Origin: an uncultured Clostridia bacterium
GTDB taxonomy: Bacteria; Bacillota; Clostridia; Oscillospirales; Ruminococcaceae
Direction of reading: 5' to 3'
Assembly: GCA_947627205.1 (NCBI GenBank)
Contig: CANQVE010000005.1
Location: 1-64,000, forward strand
Length of the DNA: 64,000 nucleotides
Part shown: positions 36,301 through 44,608 of the stretch, piece by piece
Layout of the letters: each line of letters opens with the position of its first letter
Numbering within the stretch: the stretch's first letter is position 1
Program-made: the position numbers and the translations under genes
The notes under the pieces: model-generated
Database searches by the model: none
Told to the model about the DNA's origin: nothing
The model's input: the letters and a program-made list of their open reading frames with translations, nothing else

Positions 36301-36474
36301 TAAGTTTTTTGCGCAATAATTAAACAGAAGTTAGAGGTAAGAGGCTTGGCGGCTTGGCGGTTAGAGTTTAAAACCTAGCAACTTTTATGCGTTAAATTCA
36401 GCGAACTGCCTTTCGGCTGTTACTGAATACTGTGCCCTGTATACTGTCAACTGACAACACTCCCCAAAAACGTC

Positions 36475-36503
36475 TTGATTTTTTTAGCGATATGTGGTAA
36501 AAT
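36475..36503 (+). promoter_or_regulatory. Promoter of the MetRS-like gene
   Basis: TTGATT (36475-36480), 17 bp and TAAAAT (36498-36503), about 40 bp before the ATG. No T-box leader (AGGGTGGxACCGCG-type motif) is present. Confidence 0.7.
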
Positions 36504-36544
36504 AAACTATGTAAATTATTGATTATCCGAAAGGTAATAAACTT

Positions 36545-38554
36545 ATGAGCGAAAAAGAATTTAACAAATATGAGATACCTCGTCCCGAATTTCCTAAAAG
36601 GGCGGTAATAACGGGCGGTATGCCTTATGGAAACAAAAAACTTCATTTCGGGCATATCGGCGGAGTTTTCGTTTTTGCCGACGTTTATGCGCGCTTCCTG
36701 CGCGACAGGATAGGCGAGGACAACGTCATCTTCGTTTCGGGAACGGACTGCTATGGCTCGCCTATTGCCGAAAGCTACAGAAAGCTCTGCGAGGAACAGG
36801 GCTTTAAAGGAACGATTCGTGATTTCGTCGAGGAAAATCACAAGGCTCAAAAGCAAACTCTTGACGACTATTTGATAAGCCTCGACGTTTTTGGAGCGTC
36901 GGGTTTGGGGCGCACTGCTGAAATTCACAACGACGTTTCTGATAAATTCATTCGCCGTCTTTATGAAAACGGTCACTTGAAGAAAATCAGTACGAAACAG
37001 TTTTACGACGAGAAAGCAGGCTGTTTTTTAAACGGCAGGCAGGTCGTAGGAAAATGCCCCGTTGACGGCTGTAAAAGTGAAAAAGGATATGCGGACGAAT
37101 GCGACCTCGGACATCAGTATATGCCCGAAAGTCTTATCGATCCGAAAAGCACCATTACGGGCGAAACTCCCGTGATGAAAGATGTTGAAAATTGGTATTT
37201 CGATCTTCCGTCTTACAGCGGACTGCTGAAAGAATATGCCGACAGGATATTAAAGCAGAAGAATGTAAGAAAACTCGTTTCAAGCACAATCTCCGAATTC
37301 CTAGCAGAGCCTGTTATTCACATAAAAAATGAACTTCTCGAAAATTATGAGCAGATAAAAACAGAAATGCCCGAACACGAATTTATTGAAGAGCCTAAAA
37401 AGCCCTCGTTTACAATTAAGTTCAAATCGCTTGACGAAATGAACACCGCCTGCGGAATGCTCTCGCAGAACGGAATTCGCTATAGAACGGGAAAAACGCT
37501 TGTTCCGTTCAGGCTTACGGGAAACATAGAGTGGGGCGTTCCTGCGCCTGTGCTTGAGGGAGAGGATCCTCTGACCGTATGGGTATGGCCCGAAAGCCTT
37601 TGGGCGCCTATTTCGTTTACAAAAGCTGTGCTTGAAAAGCGCGGCAGAAATATGGACGAGTGGCGCGATTTCTGGTGCAGTAAGGACGCACAGGTCTATC
37701 AATTCATAGGCGCGGACAACATTTATTTCTACGGTGTTGCCGAAATGGGAATGTTTATGGCTCTGCAAAAGGGCGAAAACACCTCGGATCCTGCCGACGG
37801 TGAAATGCAACTGCCGATACTTTGCGCGAACAACCACATTCTGTTCCTTGACAAAAAGGCGTCAAGCTCGGGCGCGATAAAGCCTCCCATGGCGGCGGAT
37901 CTTCTGGATTTCTATACAGCCGAACAGCTCCGTATGCACTTTTTGGGGTTAGGTCTCGGACAGCGCTCCGTCAGCTTTATGCCGAAGCCTTATAATCCCG
38001 ATGCAAAGCCCGAGGACGCAGATCCCGTTGTAAAGGACGGATTTTTGCTGTCGAACGTATTCAACCGTATTATAAGGACTTGTTTTTATACCACTCAGAA
38101 ATATTTCGGCGGTGAGATGCCCGTAGGGGAAATTGACGGGCAGATCATTGAGGATTCAAAGAAAGCCGTTCTTGATTACGAGCGGTTTATGTACAGATTT
38201 GAGTTTCACCAGGCAACCTATGTTCTTGACAGTTATATCCGAAAAGCCAGCAAGTATATGGCGAAAAACCTCGGCGACGCGGACAAAGCCGACGATAATG
38301 CGCTTCGTGAAAAGACGCTCGTTAATGTTTTCCACATGATAAGGACCGCGGCAGTTTTGCTTCACCCGATGGCGCCGAAAGGCACGGAAATGCTGCTCGA
38401 ATATTTACAGCTCGATAAGAGCTTCTGGAGCTGGGACAGGATATTCGACACAATGTCGGATTTTACGGATGGCAAGGCGCATAAGCTGAAATTTCTCGAA
38501 CCGCGCGTCGATTTCTTTACCCGCCACCCGAGCCAATTTGAAAGCGAAGAATGA
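36545..38554 (+). CDS. Methionyl-tRNA synthetase-like class I ligase with altered KMSKS
   Basis: A 669-residue class I synthetase. The N-terminus AVITGGMPYGNKKLHFGHIGG contains the HIGH-type motif (HFGH). The zinc-knuckle-like connective peptide is CPVDGC followed by CDLGH at about residues 175-200. The C-terminal half is the helical anticodon-binding domain of MetRS. The KMSKS loop expected near residue 437 reads DKKASSSGAIKPP, lacking the usual second lysine pattern. This resembles MetG-like paralogues annotated only as class I tRNA ligases. Whether it charges tRNA-Met or has another role is open. A second, canonical metG may exist outside the window. Confidence 0.82.
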   Translation: MSEKEFNKYEIPRPEFPKRAVITGGMPYGNKKLHFGHIGGVFVFADVYARFLRDRIGEDNVIFVSGTDCYGSPIAESYRKLCEEQGFKGTIRDFVEENHKAQKQTLDDYLISLDVFGASGLGRTAEIHNDVSDKFIRRLYENGHLKKISTKQFYDEKAGCFLNGRQVVGKCPVDGCKSEKGYADECDLGHQYMPESLIDPKSTITGETPVMKDVENWYFDLPSYSGLLKEYADRILKQKNVRKLVSSTISEFLAEPVIHIKNELLENYEQIKTEMPEHEFIEEPKKPSFTIKFKSLDEMNTACGMLSQNGIRYRTGKTLVPFRLTGNIEWGVPAPVLEGEDPLTVWVWPESLWAPISFTKAVLEKRGRNMDEWRDFWCSKDAQVYQFIGADNIYFYGVAEMGMFMALQKGENTSDPADGEMQLPILCANNHILFLDKKASSSGAIKPPMAADLLDFYTAEQLRMHFLGLGLGQRSVSFMPKPYNPDAKPEDADPVVKDGFLLSNVFNRIIRTCFYTTQKYFGGEMPVGEIDGQIIEDSKKAVLDYERFMYRFEFHQATYVLDSYIRKASKYMAKNLGDADKADDNALREKTLVNVFHMIRTAAVLLHPMAPKGTEMLLEYLQLDKSFWSWDRIFDTMSDFTDGKAHKLKFLEPRVDFFTRHPSQFESEE

Positions 38555-39055
38555 CCATCTAGAGGCTAGAGGTTAGAGGCAAGAGGCTAGAAACTGTTCC
38601 GAGCGGCGAACAACGTTTTGTAACCAAACCGCCAAACGGGCGGGCGCACGAAAGTTTTTTGAAAAGGGAGTCCTGCTAGAGGCTAGAGTTTGAAAGGAAA
38701 AGTTGTTTTCCGCATAAAACAAATTCTAGCCTCTAGCTTCTTCTTTCAATAATCAAAAAACTTTTATTCTAAAAAGCTCCCAAAATTCTTACCTCTTACA
38801 TCTTATCTCTAACCTCTAGCAGGGGTTTTCCCCAATTTCCCGTTTCAAAGCCATGCTTTGAAACGGGAAACCTAAAAGATGTTTTGAGCGTGAAACTGCT
38901 TTAAAAATGGATTAACAATAGAGCGGGAAAGCATGAGCATTAAGTCATTAACAATGATAAATGAACGAAGTTGGTTGCGGGTGCGCGCCTATAAGCTAAA
39001 ACAAGTTAATCCGTGGAAAATAACGTTGTTTGTCCGAAATTTTAGCTCTAAAACC
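38555..39055. repeat. Left arm of the long inverted repeat and flanking modules
   Basis: Positions 38637-38833 are the exact inverse complement of 41428-41624 (197 of 197 bases). Outside the arm, heptamer repeats (38557-38592) and inside it module A (38834-38890) are also related to the right side but diverged. No gene is seen. Confidence 0.85.
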
Positions 39056-39084
39056 TTGACAAAATGCGGTTTATGTGTTATTAT
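39056..39084 (+). promoter_or_regulatory. Promoter of the lipoprotein cassette
   Basis: TTGACA (39056-39061), 17 bp and TATTAT (39079-39084), inside the inverted-repeat-flanked segment, about 120 bp before the first gene. Confidence 0.75.
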
Positions 39085-39204
39085 AGTGGTAGAAAACAGG
39101 CATTGTTTCAAAAAATGATTTTGATTAGCCGAAAAATTACATTTTAAGAAATTTTTATTTGTCCGGTTTTTGGACATTGTGTATATTAACAAGAGGCGAT
39201 ATCT

Positions 39205-40128
39205 ACGAAAAAATATATTTATGCATTTTTGGTGTTTGCGGCGGCATTATGTTTCACAGCATGCTTTGACAGCAACAACACCATGGGCAGCTCTAATATC
39301 ATATCCTATTATGATTCTAACATTAACGACAGCAGTTCTCAGGCGATTTTTTCTTATAACAGCTCTTCCTTTTCCGAAAGCTCCTCCGAGTCTGATTATA
39401 AATCCGTCTATTTGTACGGCGAAACGGAGATACCCGATATTCCCTGCGGGTATACCGACTATGAGGGAAAAGCGGGCGTAAGTGCGGATAATCCTGCTTT
39501 ACAGCAAACGCTTAAAGAGGCTCTGGACAGCATGATATTTGAAACAGTAAAATACGGCGATTATACCGTAAACCTTGTGGGCGATACTGTAAGAACCGAT
39601 AAGGCGAATTTCCCGACTTCTATCTATACTCAAAATCTTCATGTCGAAGTCAGAAAGGACGGAAAGCCTCTCGAAACCACCGCCGTCTATAGCTCTGCAA
39701 TGAATTATCTTTCTCAGAATTTTACGGAGTATATCCTTTATTCGGATAAGATAGGAAGTTATATCGACGTATACGGTCTGGAAGTTCCCGTTATTGCAAT
39801 GCGCTATTATTTCAGCGACGACGGGAGAGAAGTTACAAAAGCCGTTGATTTTGCGACAATACAGAATGACACAGTATGCGACGATTTTATAGGAGTCTGC
39901 GCGGAGGGAACAGGCGTTGAACCGAGCACGGAAAACACAGGTTATAAAAACGCGCTTGTCTTAAATACAGGCAATTACACAAAATGCCGTGCAAGCATTT
40001 TCTCTGCAGACGAGTTTTATGTTGTAAACGACAATCAGCTTGTCGATAAAGATTTGAACATAAGCTATAATTTCACTTTTACCGATCCGCCCGCTTTGGA
40101 ATTGTATTCAACAAAGGCGGTAGAGTAG
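39205..40128 (+). CDS. Putative lipoprotein with an ACG start codon
   Basis: In frame the product begins x-KKYIYAFLVFAAALCFTAC, a complete lipoprotein signal peptide with lipobox CFTAC. The only codon correctly spaced (8 nt) from the AAGAGG ribosome site is ACG at 39205. A TTG at 39229 would delete the positively charged n-region. The mature protein (about 290 residues) has a short Ser-rich linker and then a globular domain with no family I recognise. Either translation starts at ACG, or the start ATG has mutated and expression is low. It lies in a two-gene cassette between inverted repeats. Confidence 0.7.
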   Translation, partial: TKKYIYAFLVFAAALCFTACFDSNNTMGSSNIISYYDSNINDSSSQAIFSYNSSSFSESSSESDYKSVYLYGETEIPDIPCGYTDYEGKAGVSADNPALQQTLKEALDSMIFETVKYGDYTVNLVGDTVRTDKANFPTSIYTQNLHVEVRKDGKPLETTAVYSSAMNYLSQNFTEYILYSDKIGSYIDVYGLEVPVIAMRYYFSDDGREVTKAVDFATIQNDTVCDDFIGVCAEGTGVEPSTENTGYKNALVLNTGNYTKCRASIFSADEFYVVNDNQLVDKDLNISYNFTFTDPPALELYSTKAVE

Positions 40129-40146
40129 TGCTTTTTAAATAAAAAT

Positions 40147-40182
40147 AAACACTCCGCCTTGCTTTTCGGCGGAGTGTTTATC
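40147..40182 (+). terminator. Terminator
   Basis: AAACACTCCGCC (40147-40158) pairs with GGCGGAGTGTTT (40168-40179), 20 bp after the stop. Confidence 0.85.
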
Positions 40183-40218
40183 AATAAATAACAGACAGAA
40201 TATAAGGAGAACATTGAA

Positions 40219-41268
40219 ATGAAAAAGACAAAAATTATTTCGGCGGTATTGTTTGCCGCGCTGGTCCTGGCAGGCTGTAATGAAAATACAGGCGGTTCGG
40301 ATAATCAAAGCTCACAGCAGAGCAGTTCTGTTACTGCGGAAAACAGCAGTACATCGGAAAACAGCAGTTCGGAAACACAAAGCTCTGATGTTCAAAGCTC
40401 GGACACTCAAAGCTCCGAAGCTCAAAGTTCAGATACTCAAAGTTCCGAAGTTCAAAGCTCGTCTGCTCCGCAAAGTCAGAGCTCAAGCGAAGCACAAAGT
40501 ACCGAAAGCAAAACACAAAGCACGCCGCAGCAGAGCAGTACTAACCCCGAAACAAACAGCGCTCTTACAATAAGAGGGAACAAGATAGTTGACTGCGACG
40601 AGAATGCGGAAACGGTCGTTATACCACAGGGGATAGTTGAAATCGACGAATTTGCGTTTGCAGACTGCAAGAAGCTGAAATCGGTGACAATTGCTGGCAC
40701 TGTCAGAGATATAGAAGATTTCGCGTTCAGAGGCTGTACGAGCCTTGTTTCGATAACCATTCCCGCAGGAACGGACGATGTGAGCGACAGCGCGTTTGAC
40801 GGCTGTACCGCCTTAAAGGAAATAAATGTTGAAAACGGGAACCGCGAGTATAGTTCGGCAGACGGCGTGCTTTACAACAGCAGTAAAACCGAGCTTATAA
40901 GGCTTCCCGAGGGCAAGAGCGGAGATTTTTCAATTCCCGCAAGCGTTTATGAAATAGACGACAGGGCGTTTGCGAACACGGGCATAAAGTCCATTACCAT
41001 TCCCGACGCAGTAAGAGAGATAGGAGAGTCGGCGTTTGAGGGCTGTAACAGCCTTACTTCCGTAAAATTTGGAAACGGAATTACGGAGATAGAAGAACGC
41101 ACATTTAAAAACTGCACCTCGCTTACTTCCGTAACGCTCCCCGACAGCGTCAGAGAGATCGAATACTCGGCGTTTGAGGGCTGTGAGAAAGTTTCCGTTT
41201 CGTACAAGGGAAAGACCTATTCCTATGCGCAGATAAACGAGCTTTATAAGGCTGTGAACGGAAGATGA
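40219..41268 (+). CDS. BspA-like LRR lipoprotein with Ser/Gln linker
   Basis: A 349-residue lipoprotein. The signal peptide MKKTKIISAVLFAALVLAGC ends in LAGC. Residues about 21-115 are a Ser/Gln/Glu linker built on repeats of SSDTQSSEAQSS. Residues 118-330 are LRR_5/BspA-type repeats of about 23 residues (IPxxVxEIxxxAFxGCxSLTSV). Such proteins are anchored outside the membrane and often bind host or microbial surfaces. It is the second gene of the inverted-repeat-flanked cassette, followed by a strong terminator. Confidence 0.92.
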   Translation: MKKTKIISAVLFAALVLAGCNENTGGSDNQSSQQSSSVTAENSSTSENSSSETQSSDVQSSDTQSSEAQSSDTQSSEVQSSSAPQSQSSSEAQSTESKTQSTPQQSSTNPETNSALTIRGNKIVDCDENAETVVIPQGIVEIDEFAFADCKKLKSVTIAGTVRDIEDFAFRGCTSLVSITIPAGTDDVSDSAFDGCTALKEINVENGNREYSSADGVLYNSSKTELIRLPEGKSGDFSIPASVYEIDDRAFANTGIKSITIPDAVREIGESAFEGCNSLTSVKFGNGITEIEERTFKNCTSLTSVTLPDSVREIEYSAFEGCEKVSVSYKGKTYSYAQINELYKAVNGR

Positions 41269-41286
41269 GAGATAGTAGGTACTATA

Positions 41287-41332
41287 AAATCAAAACCACA
41301 AAACCACGCAGAAAATGCGTGGCTTTTGATTT
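41287..41332 (+). terminator. Terminator
   Basis: AAATCAAAA pairs with TTTTGATTT and an inner CCACGCA pairs with TGCGTGG, 18 bp after the stop. Confidence 0.85.
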
Positions 41333-41733
41333 CCCTCTCTATTGTAGATCCATTATTTAGGTGGCTTTACGCTCAAAACCTCTCTATAAGATTGCCGTTT
41401 CAAAGCACGGCTTTGAAACGGCAATGCGGGGAAAACCCCTGCTAGAGGTTAGAGATAAGATGTAAGAGGTAAGAATTTTGGGAGCTTTTTAGAATAAAAG
41501 TTTTTTGATTATTGAAAGAAGAAGCTAGAGGCTAGAATTTGTTTTATGCGGAAAACAACTTTTCCTTTCAAACTCTAGCCTCTAGCAGGACTCCCTTTTC
41601 AAAAAACTTTCGTGCGCCCGCCCGAAAGGTGGTTTGAACGGAAAAACACTTTCCCGCTCGTAACAGCTTCTAGCCTCTAACCTCTAGCCTCTAGATGAAG
41701 ACCTTTTTCAAAAGGTTTTCCCCCTTGCGTTTC
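41333..41733. repeat. Right arm of the long inverted repeat
   Basis: Positions 41428-41624 are the perfect inverse complement of 38637-38833. Module A precedes it (41370-41427) and heptamer repeats follow (41665-41695). No gene is seen. Confidence 0.85.
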
Positions 41734-42303
41734 TTATTTCATCAGCCCTTTTCCCGCATTCCATGCCTTTCCGACTTTTTCGCCCGAAACGTAATATCCG
41801 CTTTGGAACTGGTCAAAAATAAGCGCGTTCAATTTCTGAGGATCGACTTTCCCGTTTTCCGAAAGCACGCTCTCCTCTGCGGCGGTGTTTACGATCTTTC
41901 CGACTATGCAATAAAAACTCTCCGTCTTTACAACTTCGCAAAGCTCGCACTCCATAACTACGGGAAATTCTTCTATGATCGGAGCGTTTACAAACCTGCT
42001 CTTTTCGGCTTTACAGCCCGTTCTTTCAAACTTGTCGGGCATGGTGTTTCCGCTTGCTATGCCGAAAAAGTCTGCCGCTTCGATGTTTGCCTTGTCCGCT
42101 ATGCTTACGGTAAAGGCTTTTGTTTTCAAAAGGTTCTGCGTCGTTTTATGGTCCTCGTCAATAAACAGCGCTATCTTGTCCATGGCACAGATCATTCCCC
42201 ATGCCGCGTTCATGGCGTTCACCTTTTCATTCTCTCCGTATGCCGCAACAATAAGCACGGGCATAGGATATACCGCAGGAACAACTCCAAGATCTTTCTT
42301 CAT
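41734..42303 (-). CDS. Flavin reductase family protein
   Basis: A 189-residue FMN-binding split-barrel protein of the DIM6/NTAB family with PMPVLIVAAY, NAMNAAWGMICAMDKIALFI and KTQNLL-type contacts. Conserved cysteines lie in ERTGCKAEKSRF and ECELCEV. It probably binds FMN and reduces or transfers electrons to small acceptors. It is distinct in sequence from the flavin reductase at 24.8 kb. The ATG follows AAGGAGGATTTTTTT. It is single and bounded by repeats on both sides. Confidence 0.88.
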   Translation of the reverse strand: MKKDLGVVPAVYPMPVLIVAAYGENEKVNAMNAAWGMICAMDKIALFIDEDHKTTQNLLKTKAFTVSIADKANIEAADFFGIASGNTMPDKFERTGCKAEKSRFVNAPIIEEFPVVMECELCEVVKTESFYCIVGKIVNTAAEESVLSENGKVDPQKLNALIFDQFQSGYYVSGEKVGKAWNAGKGLMK

Positions 42304-42339
42304 AAAAAAATCCTCCTTATATTATGCGCTAAAGCGCAA

Positions 42340-42475
42340 TTTTACACATTTACACACAGGTAAAGGCAGGCTTGTGTGCCTTTAATTTAAAAACAATCTA
42401 AATTACGTCCGCGAAGCGGACACATACTACTGCATACTGTACCATGTACACTGTATACTGCCAACAGCGCTATCG
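42340..42475. repeat. Partial AGATTGTT-type element
   Basis: Contains cttgtgtgcctttaattt, aacaatctaaat, GTCCGCGAAGCGGAC and ctgtaccatgtacactgtat, about half of the full element. Confidence 0.65.
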
Positions 42476-42482
42476 TGCAATT

Positions 42483-43271
42483 TTACAGTTTTACAAACTC
42501 CGCTTTCCTGTTTCTGAATACCGTGTAATATTTAAATCCCGCGTTTTTCAGCGCTTCTTCCGCCTTGTCAAAGTCCGCCGCAACGCGCGTTCTTTCGTGA
42601 GCGTCCGAGCCTATGGTGATTATTTCTCCCCCAAGTTCTCTATAGCGCGAAAGAATAAACCCGTGCGGGTGAACATAACCCAAAGAATTAAGCCCCGCCG
42701 TGTTTATCTCAATTCCCTTTCCCATTGAGATAAGCCTTTTCAGTATCTCGACAATTATTTCGCGGAAATCGAGGGGCTCATAGCTCTTTGAGGGAGAATA
42801 CCTCGCCGCATAATCGATATGACCGTAAACGTCAAAATCATTAAACTTCTCTATATTTTCAAGTATGCTCTCAAAATACTTAAACATACCGCCCTTTTCT
42901 CCGAACTCTTCATAATATTCGGGATAATAAGGATCTTTTCCGTTTACAAGGTGTGAAGATGAAATAACAAAATCAAAATCATTGCCCTTTATAAATTCTC
43001 CCAGCCTCTCCGAAAGATACCCCATGACTCCAAGCTCTACTCCGAAAAGCACTTCTATTTTGTCGGAAAATTCGTCTTTAAGGCGAAAAAGCTCTTTTTT
43101 ATACTCTTCGACATTTAAATCAAACTCATTTTCGGGGAAATCCATATCATAATGTTCTGTAAGGCAAATGGTTTTCAAGCCCATTTTAATTGCCGAAATT
43201 ATCATTTCGCGCGTAGGCTCGGTGCTGTCGCCCGAAAAATATGAGTGAGTATGAAAGTCTGCGGTTATCAT
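42483..43271 (-). CDS. Histidinol-phosphatase-like PHP-domain phosphoesterase
   Basis: A 262-residue PHP protein. Metal-binding motifs are DFHTHSYFSGD at the N-terminus, LTEHYD (residues about 37-42), GVELGVM, SSHLV, GHIDYAARY and GSDAHERT near the C-terminus. This is the HisK type that dephosphorylates L-histidinol phosphate in histidine synthesis, although other phosphoesters are possible. No his genes are nearby, so the pathway role is not confirmed by context. The start MITADFHTH follows AAGGAGCAAATT. It ends 39 bp before the next same-strand gene in gene order. Confidence 0.86.
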   Translation of the reverse strand: MITADFHTHSYFSGDSTEPTREMIISAIKMGLKTICLTEHYDMDFPENEFDLNVEEYKKELFRLKDEFSDKIEVLFGVELGVMGYLSERLGEFIKGNDFDFVISSSHLVNGKDPYYPEYYEEFGEKGGMFKYFESILENIEKFNDFDVYGHIDYAARYSPSKSYEPLDFREIIVEILKRLISMGKGIEINTAGLNSLGYVHPHGFILSRYRELGGEIITIGSDAHERTRVAADFDKAEEALKNAGFKYYTVFRNRKAEFVKL

Positions 43272-43310
43272 AATTTGCTCCTTGTTTTAAAAATGTTGTG
43301 CATTTAAACA

Positions 43311-44396
43311 TTATGACAACAAATCGCCCGCCGCGAAATAATCTCTGTATTCCGCATATTTCGCTTTATGATTTTGGGCAAGCGCCGAGGGACTGATGTC
43401 AAAATATTTGAAGCCTATATTGCCTTTTGAATAACTTCCGTCGCGGTTTCTGTAGCAATAGCTGTTCCAGCCCGAATCTATCCAGATAACGCGCCCGTCT
43501 AAAACTGCATAGTTCCACTCGTGATAAACGCCGTCTTCTTCGGCAAAGGTTCGGTTGTTTGTAACGGCGCTTCCATGAACGTTATACACCTTTATTCCCT
43601 GTACCGCCGCGAGCGCAGAAGTCATATTTGAATACCCTCCGCAAACGCTTGAAGAATTTTCAATCATATACTGAAGTGTCAGTGTTTCGGCGGGAACGCC
43701 CTTGTCATAAGCCGCATAGTCGTAATATATATTTGCCGAAACCCACCTTGAAATAGCCCTCAGTTTGTCATAATCGGAAGTTAAGCCCTCGCAGACAGTG
43801 TTGCTTATCTCGGTTATACGCCCCAGGATATAGTCGATATTTTCCTTGGATGTATCCATGGAGATATACTCGGCGACTTGATTTAAAGGCTGGTCAATTG
43901 CGTTTTCTACAGCCTTTTGATTAGTTTCTTCGACATCGGTTACTCTGACGACGCTTGTGTTTCCGTTTTCGGCATAGAGCCGTATAACGTCGTTTTTAAA
44001 TATCCTGAGGTCAAAATAGCCCTTGACGTTTTTTATAACTGCCGTATAAACGAACTTTCCGTCTTTTTCCTCATAAGTTTCGCTGTGCGGGACGCTTACG
44101 GTCGGTGTGAAATTCTCGCCGATCGTTCCCGAAAGAGTTATTGTCCTGCCGTCGCAGGTTATTCTTCTTTCATTTATTGAGTCAAGGATAACCATTGAAA
44201 GATCTTCTGGTTCTTCGGGAATTTCGGGAGTTTCGGGAGTTTCGGAAACTTCGGAGCTGTTCTTGTCGTCAATACGGTCGTAATCGGCAAAAAAGTGGCT
44301 TTCATAGCTGAATTCGGGAGCTTCGGTATTCCTGCACCCTGAAAGAACTGCCGCCGCAGTGAGCACCGCAATCAGTAAACGTTTATTTCTTTGCAT
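43311..44396 (-). CDS. Transglutaminase-like lipoprotein
   Basis: A 361-residue secreted lipoprotein. The signal peptide ends in AVLSGC. A Pro/Glu/Ser linker (SEVSETPETPEIPEEPEDL region) is followed by a beta-rich domain. The transglutaminase/protease-like core then has Cys in SSVCGGYSNMTSAL, His in VYHEWNYAVLDG and Asp in VIWIDSGWNS. Such domains can crosslink or hydrolyse peptides on the cell surface. It lies 39 bp upstream of the PHP gene on the same strand and may share its transcript. Confidence 0.9.
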   Translation of the reverse strand: MQRNKRLLIAVLTAAAVLSGCRNTEAPEFSYESHFFADYDRIDDKNSSEVSETPETPEIPEEPEDLSMVILDSINERRITCDGRTITLSGTIGENFTPTVSVPHSETYEEKDGKFVYTAVIKNVKGYFDLRIFKNDVIRLYAENGNTSVVRVTDVEETNQKAVENAIDQPLNQVAEYISMDTSKENIDYILGRITEISNTVCEGLTSDYDKLRAISRWVSANIYYDYAAYDKGVPAETLTLQYMIENSSSVCGGYSNMTSALAAVQGIKVYNVHGSAVTNNRTFAEEDGVYHEWNYAVLDGRVIWIDSGWNSYCYRNRDGSYSKGNIGFKYFDISPSALAQNHKAKYAEYRDYFAAGDLLS

Positions 44397-44534
44397 AATA
44401 GAACTTTATCACCTCGACATATTGCCTTGACTTATATTTTACAACATAACGCGCCGTTTGTCAAGTCAAAGGTCAGACATTAAAAAATTGTTTACAGAAG
44501 TCTGTTCGGCTAAATTCCTGCCTCTTGCTGTCGG

Positions 44535-44563
44535 TTGACAACTTTAATAAAGTGTGATATAAT
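44535..44563 (+). promoter_or_regulatory. Promoter of the symporter gene
   Basis: TTGACA (44535-44540), 17 bp and TATAAT (44558-44563), 45 bp before the ATG. Confidence 0.85.
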
Positions 44564-44608
44564 TACAATGGTCTATAATTTAAAAACTTCAATAAAAGGA
44601 GATAACAA

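Noticed and set aside
36120-36544. T-box leader upstream of the MetRS-like gene
   Set aside because: No T-box sequence or terminator/antiterminator lies on the plus strand. The structured RNA there reads on the minus strand, toward the LRR gene.
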